From Crotophaga sulcirostris (lineage: Eukaryota > Chordata > Aves > Cuculiformes > Crotophagidae): DNA of 64,000 nucleotides. The position numbers and the translations under genes are program-made. The notes below the pieces were generated by a model that did not search any database, had not been told where the DNA came from, and worked only from the letters and a program-made list of their open reading frames with translations. The number at the start of each line of letters is the position of its first letter. The stretch's first letter is position 1. Location of the stretch: contig VYZB01000374.1 in NCBI GenBank assembly GCA_013397455.1, positions 309,718 through 373,717 of the forward strand, written 5' to 3'. Shown piece after piece: positions 28,001 to 38,610 of this stretch.

Positions 28001-28737
28001 ATAGACTCTCTCTGAGCCCCTAAAGTAATTTAAAGGGTGGGTCCAGCACTAATTTACATTGCTTTCTTTGGAGTTAGTAAATTTTTTTCTTCAGGAAGAA
28101 GGATTTTGATTGTCATTTTAAACATTCAATAAATCTATCTCTTAGTCGCTTGTAAACTTTTAATGTATCATAGGATGAAATCCCTGGTTAGGCACTGGCT
28201 GAAATGGTTTACAGTATGGAACCTTAAAATTTTATTTATGTCTCAGGAGAGAGGGGTTTCTTTCTCCATTAATTCAGTAAATATAAATTTAATTTGAAAT
28301 CAATGTCTGAAGCAGGAATCTTAAAGACCACTGACTAAATAAAATTGACTTAATTTTACCACAACAAACATTTGTACTCTCTTACAATGACCCATTTGTT
28401 TTATTAAATAAAAAAAGAAGAAAATAGTCCTTCTAAAAAGAAAACAGGAATACCTCTTAGCTCTTAATTACATTCATCTGGTTCAACAGTTTTTCCAAAT
28501 ATTATATATTAGATCCAGCACTTCTGAGTTGAATTTTCTCAAAATTCTGTAGAAATTTAATAAGTGCACGTTTTTAATGAAATTGTGCATTGCTAACACT
28601 CCCCAACATTTTTGTTGCTTTTGTTTCATAACATATGTACAAATCCTGTTTATCTCTTTAATAATTTGCCTTTATCATTGCTGGATTTTTTTTTTTTTTA
28701 ATAAATGAAAGCTATTGTTTGTTTCCTTAAACTGCAG

Positions 28738-28857
28738 GAGAGCCACAAAACAAACAGGATGTTTGGATTTATATGCCCTTGGCCTTGGACAACTGGGCAC
28801 AGAGAGAAAACGTATTTTGTCAACCCCAATACCTCGTGCAAACAGAAGTTAATGATG
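28738..28857 (+). other. Exon-like segment, 120 nt (hypothetical)
   Basis: Preceded by a 14-T run and TTTGTTTCCTTAAACTGCAG, and followed by GATG|GTAAGG. The length is a multiple of three. The segment is open in two frames. One, starting two bases in, gives a non-repetitive peptide including EPQNKQDVWIYMPLALDNW and VFCQPQYLVQTEVND. The base composition is richer in G and C than its flanks. The phase (two bases in, one out) matches the candidates at 6383 and 15136. No protein family is recognised. Confidence 0.2.
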
Positions 28858-29372
28858 GTAAGGACCGATTGTTCTTATGCACTTGGTACAGGAGATACAC
28901 AATTGTGTCTTTCTGGCCAGTGATATACAAAAGCAGTAGGCTTCTAAAAGTAAATGTGTCCTTGTAGTTTAAAGTACTTTGCTAGGTAAAAAGAATGTGA
29001 CATAGTGCTGCAGACTGTTTACTTTGGTTTCCCACCCACCTCCGTTACATAAAAGGTAGTCGAAATAATTTTTTTTAAAATGTGGAACCAGACCTGCTAA
29101 AAGTGGAAATAATAATTCGTTGCTGTTGTTGAATTCATGCTGATGCCTACTGTAGTAGCTTGATTTTTTTCCTTCATAACTGTAGCTGTGTGATAAGGTA
29201 GCCGTGTGATATAGAACTAATTCTTACTCAGAGGTCCTTTCCACATTCACACTTATCAAGTTATTTGAGTGGGAGTCCTAGAAAACTTGCCTTTCCTCAG
29301 GTTGGCCCATCTGAACATAAAGCTCTTAACTGAGGCTTAACCTTTAAGTGACACTCTTTCATCTAAGTCCAG

Positions 29373-29537
29373 TAATAGATTCTAGAGGATTTTGTAAAGG
29401 AGGGTTAACGTGCTTGATTTAAATTTAACTACTGTTTTTATTTTCCGGGTTTAAAAAGGGTGGTATTCTAGTACAGGCTCACTTTCAATTTTGGATAATT
29501 TTTGAAGAAGATATTCTTTGTAGACAAAATTATGAAG
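29373..29537 (+). repeat. Local duplication, copy A (contiguous)
   Basis: 29373-29414 matches 31915-31956 with one difference in 42. 29417-29527 matches 32129-32239 ungapped with 8 differences in 111, and similarity fades out to about 29537. In this copy the two parts are separated by only 2 bp; in the other they are 172 bp apart. It is either an intrachromosomal duplication about 2.6 kb apart, in direct orientation, or two copies of an unrecognised dispersed repeat. No coding potential was seen. Confidence 0.93.
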
Positions 29538-31392
29538 GAAAAAATCAGAACTGTATCTTCCTAGGATACTGAAAAGAGCAAAATCACTGTTGGGAGGTAC
29601 ACTTTCTAGTTCAGATGCAGTGTCGTGCTAATATTGCTGCACTACTTTCTACAAAACATTGCTGTACATTGTGTAGACTAATAATCTTTTTGGGCTATCT
29701 GTGCTGTACTCCTCAGTATACACACTGTGAAGGAGTCCTGTGGGCTGCTAACAACTCCCATTTTTAATTATGCATAGGTTGAGTGTTGGTTTAATATTTG
29801 CTGTGGGCAAATGAGAAAATATAAACAACCTATTTGTGAATTTTCTCCATTCAATTTTTTATCATGACATAATGACTAGAAGACAGTACTAACTAAAAAA
29901 ATGTAATTGATAAGAAAATAGATTTTTTCTATTCTAATGTGTTTCAAAAAGTTATTCTGCTCCCTTGTAAATAAAAAAGCAAGTCTTAAAAGAGAATAAC
30001 AAGTGGTTTTCTTTCAGTGTAAGTTCACACTGCTTTGTACTGGAAGGTAAAGCCAAGCCACTTCCACCATTTATTATTTTTAATTTTTGATGGTGGAACA
30101 AGTGGAATTGTTTCATTGGTTAGACCTGACCCAAGTTGGGGAAAAATGAATAATTCAAGGAGTGGTGTATCATCTGGTGAACTTCATAATTTCTTTTAAA
30201 GAAGAGGACCCTGTAACTTCTCAGAGCCATGTCAGTTTTCACATTTTGAAGAAAGTGAACCATGAAATGAAAGGATAAAGGACAGCTGTATTCAATATTC
30301 GTGACTTGTTCTTTGACAAATATTTTTGCCACCCCTATTAAAGTATAGAAGAAAATGTAAAAGGAAGAAGGCAATTGATTGGCAGATTGAAAGACTTCAG
30401 AGATTTTTACTGCTTTGACAAAACACAGCATTACATACAAAGCATTCAGGAAAATATCTTTTGCTTTTGTGTTTCATTTTGGGATGCCTTTTTGAAGGAT
30501 ATGTAATCTTTTGAAAGTTGTCTTTCATTTGTTTGCAATATTATTCTGCTGACTTTTCCCATGATCAGTTACATCCCAAAATATAAAAGGTCATGTAGTC
30601 AAAGGAATAATGAAGTGGAAAATAACAAGAATGCCTTAAACTCTTTCCTTAGAAGGGAGATGGAAGACACATGTTGGGTAAAAATCATGCCTGTAATGAG
30701 GAAAACAGTGTGAGGGATAGCATTGATGTAGTATTTTTCCTTTGTATTTGCTGTTTGCATGGAGGAATATGAAACAATAAGATTCAGATACAACATGGAT
30801 GTCGACGTGACTTTGTAGAAAAGTGGCACCGTATGGAGTATTTTAAAAATAACTGGATTTCCAGACAGCTCCAGTTCCATTTCATAGTAACAAGAGCCTT
30901 TTCAAAAAGTCCATGAGATGTAGCAGCTCTTTCACTTTGGTCTGTTAGTGCCTTTATTAATTTTCCTGTTTTCTTTATTCTTAATTACAAAGTGTATTTG
31001 CATGAAAAAGTTTGCTTTGCAGCTTTCGCAGCTTAGTTCCTGTCTGAAGAACCCTGACTGTATAATACCATTTTAATTTCCATAACAATGATTTATAACT
31101 TTGAAAGAATGCATATTGGATTAATGTGAGGGAGACAACAGGACAGACATATTCTTAAGAAGGTAATGTTAAATTTCTCTGTTCCACAAAATACATTTCA
31201 AATTCCTGTCTTCCATTTTACACCAGAAAGACGTTGATTTGAAGCTAAAATAATTTACAATCACAATTAAACCCAAAAAAATCACAAGCTTCCAGTTCAA
31301 TTTTTTTTATATTACCCTGCTCTTTCTTTTCATAAAATGTGTAGATCATTTTAGGTCAGAGGTTTGCCTTGTTCCTTCTACATAACTGATGT

Positions 31393-31438
31393 GATTTGTT
31401 TCTCTTAACGACAATGATTTGTTTCTCTTAACAACAAT
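31393..31438. repeat. 23-bp tandem duplication
   Basis: Two copies of a 23-bp unit starting GATTTGTTTCTCTTAAC lie at 31393-31415 and 31416-31438, differing at one base (G or A). It sits just upstream of the local duplication mosaic at 31850-32249. Confidence 0.93.
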
Positions 31439-31849
31439 GATTCTGCAAGTGTTTGCCCATGAAGCCTTTGCCAAACTTTATTATGCTACGTGTCGTAATA
31501 TACTAGTGCTCTAAGTCGTGTTTCTGAAGTAAAAAGACTAATGTGGATTTTGGTTGAGAGGGTTTGTGGCTCTCCTGCAATTTAAGGGGATATAAGCTTC
31601 TTTTGTGGTCAGTCAATCCAAGAACATTTCTTGAAAATTTAAGTTCCTATTTTCATGTAGACAAAAGCAAAAATAGACGTGTAATGTACCAAACAAGCAC
31701 ACTAACTATTGCCTTTAGAGGGACACTGAGGACACAAAAAACTTCTACCTGCTAAATTTTTCAGTGAAAAAGAAAACTTCTCTCATGTTAGTGTCTGAGT
31801 TGCTGGTGAAAGCCAGCTATGTGGTATTTTGCAAAAACAAATTGGGGAT

Positions 31850-31898
31850 GTTCTTACCCGTGTCTGGTAATTTGAATTTGCGATAATCATGGATTAAT
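31850..31898 (+). repeat. Short repeat X1
   Basis: A 49-bp segment from GTTCTTACCC to CATGGATTAAT that recurs at 32074-32130 with six substitutions and an 8-bp internal insertion in the second copy. It lies directly upstream of copy B part 1. Confidence 0.85.
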
Positions 31899-31914
31899 AG
31901 ATTATTAGATTAAT

Positions 31915-31956
31915 TAATAGATTCTAGAGGATTTTGTAAAGGAGGGTTAACATGCT
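31915..31956 (+). repeat. Local duplication, copy B part 1
   Basis: A 42-bp match (one mismatch) to 29373-29414, containing GATTCTAGAGGATTTTGTAA. It is separated from its partner part 32129-32249 by 172 bp that are absent from copy A. It is preceded by repeat X1 (31850-31898). Confidence 0.92.
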
Positions 31957-32073
31957 GCTCATCTTTTCTATTATGGATTTCTGTAATTACAGTTTTTGCC
32001 CATGAAGTGAAAGATCTGATTCAGTTCTCTCTGAGCTATCTTACATTAGTGGTAACTTTGCATATCCTTATGT

Positions 32074-32130
32074 GTTCTTACTCATGTCTGGATGTCTGGT
32101 AATTTGTCTTTGCAATAATCGTGGATTAAT
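32074..32130 (+). repeat. Short repeat X2
   Basis: The second copy of X, carrying an extra ATGTCTGG that is itself a tandem duplication of neighbouring bases. It lies directly upstream of copy B part 2, so each half of the split duplication is preceded by an X copy. Confidence 0.85.
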
Positions 32131-32249
32131 TTAAATTTAACTACTGTTTTTAGTTTCCAGGTTTAAAAAAGATGGTATTCTAGTACAGGCGTACTTTCAA
32201 TTTTGGATAGTTTTTGAAGAAGATGTTCTTTGTAGACAAGATCACGTAG
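32129..32249 (+). repeat. Local duplication, copy B part 2
   Basis: Matches 29417-29537. The first 111 bp align without gaps at about 93% identity, then similarity weakens. Its left edge abuts repeat X2, with the ATTAAT/ATTTAA junction shared between the two, which suggests microhomology at the join. Confidence 0.92.
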
Positions 32250-32362
32250 GTCATCCTAAAGCTAAGGCTAGGTGAGTGTTCTGGATTAGTCTTGAAAAAA
32301 GTCAGGCTCATCTTTGGCATTGACACATTGTTTTTGGTTCTTACTTGGCAAAAGGAGCCATC

Positions 32363-32383
32363 TTTTTTTTTTTTTTTTTTTTT
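32363..32383. repeat. 21-T homopolymer
   Basis: An uninterrupted run of 21 T followed by AGAATCC, about 110 bp downstream of the split local duplication. No retrocopy body is evident on either side. Confidence 0.97.
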
Positions 32384-34449
32384 AGAATCCAATTTTTCAA
32401 GATCCAATTATTCATTATATAAATGGTAGACAATATGTCATGCCTACAATACAATGTTGTGGACTTTGACATCACTCAAAAAAGGGGCAGATGTCGAAAA
32501 TTCTGTCTACAGGAATGGCTCTGTTGTGGTACATTTTCTGGACAGATTTTTCCCTGCTAAGCCATGCAGAGAAAGGGAAGATATAACTATTCAAAGATTG
32601 GATTAGGGTTCAGAATTTTCTTAGTCACAACTCTCTTATTTCTAAAATGCTTTTGCTTGCTTAGCCCTGATGCGTTTTTTTGGAAGATGCTCTCATTAGA
32701 TACAGACAAAATCTGAATAAGTCTCCATATCTTTCTGGACCTAGACTGGATTCTAATTTTTAAGGATAAAATAAAAAAGAGCTGTATTCTTAAATTTTCT
32801 GTTCTGAAAGGTATTTCTGTTCCAAACTTGTGTAAAGTGGTACTAAAATTAAGTGAAAGAAGTCTGACTACCTGTGTTTCAGTGCCAGACAGCCTCCAGA
32901 TTTATTCTACAAAAGATATGTCAGTTTTGAAGGCATGAGGTTGAATTAATGATTTCTGTAAAACACTTTGAGCACTTTATGCTTTTACACAGTAGTATTT
33001 TTGAGACAGAGAAGGTAGTAACAGATTCATGCACTTAGGGAAAGCAGTTTTGCTATGAAAATCTTCATTGCTTGCTTGCTTACTTGCTAGAATGAGGTTC
33101 TGTCCTAAGTAAATTTATTTTCACACATCTATGCTTTCCACTGCCCTTCAGACAAATGTGTGCATTTTCTTTCAAATGGTTGCTCATATACCTATTCCAG
33201 TGTTATTGTAAGTGTGTGGCTGTCTACTTCAGCTCAGAGTCTTTGCTCAGCAAACGTACGTCCAGAGATTATTAATAAGGTAAAGTTCATCAGCTGTCCT
33301 TAACTTTTTTCTCAACTATCTGTTGCCTCAAAATGTAGTTTCTTACTGTCTGAACATAGGTAATTTGTTTCTTTGGCATTTTAGTAAATTTTCCCTGCAT
33401 ACTGTTGCATTTTTGAAGTCTCTTGCCTTTCAAAACTGCCTCACAGCTACAGGTACCCATCCAAGTACTTGTCTCTTGCAATCAAAGCATCATGAACAAG
33501 AGCCTAAAGAAAACGTATATCTTTGGGTTTGCCCTATCTACAAGAGGAAGTCCAGTTTCACATTTAATTCCAGAGTGTATCTAGGAGGGGGAAGGCTGAG
33601 GTCAAAAGTCTCAGAGTCGTTTGGGTGGTTTTCAAAAGCCCAGAGCATACAAGCTCTACAGTTCTGTTTTGCAGAGCATCAGCTTGTACTCTGGATGTAG
33701 CTACCCCATCCTGATTTGACAAGGTAGAGAGCAGGGGGAGTTCCTGAAACACCCTTGTTGTTTATATTACCTGTAAGGACTGACATCAATGACGCAGGGA
33801 CCTCTCCCCCTTTTTCAGGTCTGTGTTCCATAAATCTTCATGGAAGCCTTCTGAGCTCTTGACTTTTGCTTCAGCTGGATGAGATGATGTGACCTTCACC
33901 AAAACTATGGTATTCATCTCACTGATGAAAATAGAGTTTTGCAGAAATAACTGAGCTCCAAATGAAAAACACCAATCTCACACTCTGAAGTTGTGCTGAG
34001 CAGAGCAGTTCTTGACCCTCTATTCTTCTGTGGACATTGTAGTCCTCCTGTCTACCGCTGAACCAATCTGTTTGAAACTAACAGGAGAACTCACCTTTTT
34101 CAAAGGGCTGGTAGCCCAAACAATGAATTTACCCACTCCCTGTTTCTGTAAAATGTCACTTTACTTAGTCCATCAAAAAATTTCAACCTTCAGAGTGACT
34201 ACTGCCGTCCTTTCAAAGCCTGCTTTCTCTGTTCACCAAGTTCAGGTGACTTGGCTCACTACCCCACATCACAGTACCTCACCTGCGTAGCAGGTAGAGG
34301 TGTGCACAGTGTAGCAGTTCAGTTCTCTTTCACTGGAAAAGCACTGTTGTTAAGTAGTATTTTGATTACACTGAAATGCTGAAAAGGATTTCTGATCATC
34401 AACCAGTCAAAAAGTTTTTTCGCAATGTATCCCCCTAGTTTTTAGCATG

Positions 34450-34690
34450 TAAAATATATATTTACATTATATAATATATAATAGTTATATTTTTATAAAT
34501 AATATATATTATATAACATATTATAATTTGTATATATAATATGTAATAGATAATACATAAAATATTATAATTTGGATTTATAATTTATATTTATAATATA
34601 TAATATTTATATATGATATATAATATTTATATTATATATATCTATATGTAAAATATGTGTATATGTATGTGTATAAAGTATATGTAAAAT
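34450..34690. repeat. TA-rich low-complexity tract
   Basis: About 240 bp are almost entirely A and T, made of interleaved TATAATATATAAT-like units. The tract drifts at its right end into TATGTGTATATGTATGTG. The units are imperfect and not a pure dinucleotide array. Such tracts unwind easily, vary in length and are hard to sequence or assemble. Confidence 0.95.
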
Positions 34691-35263
34691 TATTGTAAAA
34701 CCATTTTTTTGTATTTTCAGTAAGACAATGCATATTCTTAAGGCAGAACTGCTGGAATTTATAATGTTAAAACTGGAACCTAATATGAGACTCTTGCCTT
34801 ATATACACTGATCATAATTTTATAATGGTTCATTATTTTTCCTCTTTCTGGTTATTTAAAGTTAGCTTGATGGAAGTATAAATCAAATTGCCAGTATGAA
34901 GGTTATAATTTGGTGTTCTTAAAATGTCAAGATTTATGAAAAATAAATTATTATGTTGTTCTAAACTTTAATACAATGTTCTTAATTTGCCTTGTATAAT
35001 TTTATTTTTCTATATATTATCCTTAGAGCACGAATCTCTTCATTTGAGTTCTTACATTTTTGAGAGCTGGGAAAAGAGGGGATTTTTTTTTTTCTTCTTC
35101 TCCCTTATATTAGACCATTGTATCTTTTTTCTTAACTCTGTTACTGAGAGGAAAAAAAGTCTAAAGCTATGTGTTCTGATTTTCTCACTGTGCATAGCCT
35201 TGCACTGCCAAAAATGTCACAGGTTAATGGTACAACTGAGCTCCATTTATCTTATTCCGACAG

Positions 35264-35305
35264 CTTGCCCAACCTCGTCCATCTAGCAACAACATCCCTC
35301 CTGAA
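35264..35305 (+). other. Microexon-like segment, 42 nt (hypothetical)
   Basis: ATCTTATTCCGACAG precedes the segment and a consensus GTAAGT follows it directly. The 42-nt segment is C-rich in an AT-rich surround and open in the first frame, giving LAQPRPSSNNIPPE, a proline-rich linker-like peptide. A second frame is also open and the third has a stop. It does not share the phase of the candidates at 6383, 15136 and 28738. No gene is recognised. Confidence 0.22.
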
Positions 35306-35990
35306 GTAAGTGGCATTTTTAGCCTTTGTTCTTTTCATATTGGCCTGTTAAAAGGATTTACAGTAATTCTACATTGAGTTTATCATACATCACTTCTTAT
35401 TGTATGGAATTACAATGGAGAAATTTTAGGCTAATTTAGTTCCATAGAATAATTAATACACTGCTGAATGTTAAAGTCTCACCTCAGAAATCTGAAATTA
35501 TAGAAATGGATTTTGTGAAAAATGATGATATGTATTTTTAATTTTACAATCTTTCTATTACACTTGGTTAATTATTTATGGAACCTAAAAAAGACCAGCA
35601 TGTGGTAGACAGTGACCTAATTTTATCCTCAAAAGAAGTATGAGTCCTAAGCAGTGATTACTTATTGATGACTTATAAAATGTATCAAAATTTTTTTGCT
35701 GGAGTGAGTTTTATAAAGCCAAGGCTAACTAAAATATGAATATTTCATGTTTAAAAATTAAATTGTTTCATTAAACATGTTGAAATTTACTATCGTGTCA
35801 TTATAGGGTAATAGCTAAAGGAAAGAAAACTAAAAGCCCTCCCAAATGTGTCACATTTTCAGAGATACTTGATTAAATTAAATTTAATAGACTTAGATAT
35901 CAGCTTTATCTTTGAATGGCAGAAACAGTCTATGTTTATGCAGTGATATGCTGCTATGTATTTCTTAGACATTCAGATAAAGTCCCCCAA

Positions 35991-36054
35991 ATATGATTAA
36001 AACTTAAACTTTAAAGTTAAAAAAATTAAACTTTAAACATATATGATTAAAACT
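35991..36054. repeat. Small nested direct repeats
   Basis: ATATGATTAAAACT occurs at 35991-36004 and 36041-36054 (period 50). Between them TTAAACTTTAAA occurs twice, at 36004-36015 and 36026-36037. This is a small local duplication cluster in AT-rich sequence. Confidence 0.85.
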
Positions 36055-37442
36055 AAGCAAGTTAAACAATTTTTCTAGCATATAGGAAATAAAGTTTTGG
36101 CAATTCCATTACGTGGGGACTTGAAAACTGGAAGAGTTACCTTTAAAAAGATGTGATTTTTCTACTAAACTTAATTGGACTGAGAATAAACTGAGAATGG
36201 AGGGGAAAAGAATGCATTTTATATGTCAGAAGGCAGGAGATGGTACTTTCTGGCTTTCCCAGACTGCCAATCCATCTTCTGATGAAAAGTTAAAATATAG
36301 AGTAGCAACGTAAGCATAAGTGTAAATAAACCCACAGCATTGCTTGGCTGGAGCTTATTCCTTATAATCTAAAATAACCAATGGAGGAAGGTAGCACTAC
36401 GTGTTGTCTTCAAGGTGATGTCAGCTTTTCAATGTAGTTTAAAGTAATTTATGTTGCTTGCTAGAAATTGAGCTACTTTTTCTTCAGTCAATCGTTGCTA
36501 ATAGATTTCTAACATAATGGAAGTTTTAAGATAATCGCTCACGTTTCTTCAGGTGTAATGTTGTAACAGATTATCATGTGGTAATAATAACAAAAATTAA
36601 TTTATTTTTGGATTAATAGTAGTTCTAAGAGATTAATAAATCAAATAAAATACTCTTTGAGTAGTTGCATTTTAAACAAAGCTATTTTTTACAAGGAGTG
36701 CTGTTGTATCATCTGTATTTTGCTGGAAGTTATTGTGAAGATACTTTGTATACTCTGAAACTCATGCTCTAAAATTTTCATCTTTGATGACTTAAATTGT
36801 TATTTCAGGATAAAAAAATTAATTTTCCTATATTAATTGCTGTGGATTATGGGGTCCTACCAACTAGTTAAGGGAAGAATAATTAGGGAACCATTCACAT
36901 TCACCGTAAGTATTAACAAAGCATGTTTTTATAAAATGATTAGATAAAATTAGGGTTTAAATTACTGAGTTTATGTAGCCATACACACATTTTTTTCTTC
37001 CTTTCCTAAATATTTTTTTCTTTGTATCCTAATCACACAGCCATCTCACCATATTGTGACCATCTCTTTAATTTTTTTCTTTTAATTTCTTGAATGGTAT
37101 CACCTGCAACTAGCTGCCAAACTGAAGAAGTAACTTCCTTCCAGAATTGGCATTTATGCTTTCTCAGTGTCAAGCTACCCCAGGCAGAGTCTTGTCGTTT
37201 AGAATCAGAAGAAGCTTAACTGCATTGCTGTGCAAGTTTTACTGGCATGAATATAGTTTAAATATTATTGATTATTTTAATGATGGATTTGCAGTTGGAA
37301 GTTGACATATACACATATTTAGTATATGACACTAACCAATATATAATAACCAAGAAAATAACATCTGAAGCAAATTAATTTTAAAACAGTTTATCTGAAA
37401 GTGGTTACAACCATATATGTATAAATGTATCTATTGTATTTA

Positions 37443-37597
37443 ACAGAATCACAGAATATTTCAAGTTGGAAAGAGCCCAAAAGGATCATTGAGTCCAATT
37501 CCTTGCTCCTCGCAAGACTACCTAAAACTAAATTATGTGACTCAAAACATTCTCCAGATGCTCCTTCAACTCTAACAGTTTCAGAAAACAATTGCAA
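37443..37597 (-). mobile_element. CR1 LINE, 3' region fragment (minus strand)
   Basis: A diverged minus-strand CR1 3' region. It starts with a tail remnant (CAGAATCACAGAAT), followed by AAGTTGGAAAGAGCCC, GGATCATTGAGTCCAA and a CCTAAAACTAAA block. The match then fades into CAGATGCTCCTTCAACTCTA, which fits the usual CR1 order toward ORF2. Its 5' side faces a plus-strand CR1 piece about 100 bp away (37701-37958). The end coordinate is approximate because similarity decays. Confidence 0.88.
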
Positions 37598-37700
37598 TAA
37601 TTTACTGATTACTTCAATATGAAAATCCCTCTAATATTAGGTGATTTTGACCTCTGTCATTTTGAAGGTTTTTTAATGACAGGGAGGGTTTCATTTGTCA

Positions 37701-37958
37701 GGAGTACTGTGCCCAGTTCTGAGCTCCCTGGTGTACGAAAGACATGGACATCATAGAGAGAGTCCACCGAAGGGCCATGGAGATGACTAATGACTTCAGC
37801 ATCTCCCATGTAAGGAAAGGCTGAGAGAGCTGGGACTGTTCAGCCCTGAGAAAAGAGGGCTCAGGAGGATCTCATCCATGTGTACAAATATTGGAAGGGA
37901 GGATGGAAAACAGGATGGAGCCAGGCTGTTTTCAGTGATGCTGAGTGACAGGACCAGG
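37701..37958 (+). mobile_element. CR1 LINE internal fragment lacking its 3' end
   Basis: A plus-strand CR1 piece from the 3' end of the reverse-transcriptase ORF region. Recognisable blocks in order are GGAGTACTGTGCCCAGTTCT, AGAGTCCACCGAAGGGCCAT, AAGGCTGAGAGAGCTGGGAC, TGTTCAGCCCTGAGAA and GAGTGACAGGACCAGG. It stops in a T-rich stretch (37959-37989) and has no octamer tail. CR1 copies normally lose the 5' end and keep the 3' end, so this one was broken after insertion or is part of a rearranged element with the fragment at 37443-37597. Indels and stops leave no usable reading frame. Confidence 0.93.
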
Positions 37959-38544
37959 TTTTAATTTTTTTTTTAATTTTTTTTTTAGCCTAGTTGCTAA
38001 AACCATAACCACTCTTGAAATAGGGACAAGAATCCAGCTTTACCACTTCCTGGTCAAATTATTTCTTTAAAAGCTTTTATATATTTTTGAGCAAGCCTAC
38101 CACTGTTTGTCTGCTCCTTCTCTGATATAGCAATGTTTTCACTGCCAAAGCATGCCTGAGGCACAAAATTGCGCGACATAGTGTTACAGTCTTGTGTGTC
38201 TACCCAATTTATGGCTTTTAGCTTCCTATTAGCTGACTTAATGCCTTCTTCCTTGTCAGTGCCCTGTGCTGAATCACATTTTAAATGTCCACTTTCCTTA
38301 TTCATTGTACTGGCAATGCAGTCGTCAAGTCTGTTTGTGCATCTCATTCTGGAGCTTCTCGTAATGCTGAGAATGTACAAGTGGTAGCACTTACTTAGTA
38401 TTAATTGAATGTGATATGAATTTGCCTGATGTTGATGTTCCTGTCTTTCTAATATTGCATGAAAGGCCGTTATTGTTACTGATTATGATCAAATGTCCCA
38501 TTGCCTATGATGAAAAATTGTAATTTGCAACTGCTGAATATATA

Positions 38545-38610
38545 GTGTTGGGTTATAGGTTGGACTCGATGATCTCAAAGGTCCTTTCCAACCTTGTAAT
38601 ACTGTGATAT
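38545..38610 (+). mobile_element. CR1 LINE, very short 3' end
   Basis: Only the last 65 bp or so of a CR1 are present: TGTTGGGTTATAGGTTGGAC, GATGATCTCAAAGGTCCTTT and the tail AATACTGTGATAT. It belongs to the same subfamily as the copies at 6881, 49730 and 56351. Insertions this short are common for CR1, whose reverse transcription often stops early. Confidence 0.92.

Larger units (their letters stand above)
15376..28737. other. Gene-free AT-rich sequence
   Basis: Holds the CR1 end at 17507 and the paired short hairpins at 19022. GC-richer patches at about 20690-20840 and 23590-23840 carry several CpGs and could be old transposon remnants or conserved non-coding elements; I cannot tell which. 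No tRNA, snRNA or snoRNA was recognised. Confidence 0.65.
32384..37442. other. Gene-free AT-rich sequence
   Basis: Includes a moderately GC-richer stretch at about 33430-34300 with several open frames but no recognised product, the TA-rich tract at 34450-34690, the 42-nt microexon-like segment at 35264 and the small nested repeats at 35991. Nothing else is supported. Confidence 0.65.

Noticed and set aside
33323..33700. 125-codon open frame on the + strand
   Set aside because: No domain or family recognised; overlapping open frames on both strands show only low stop density in a less AT-rich stretch.
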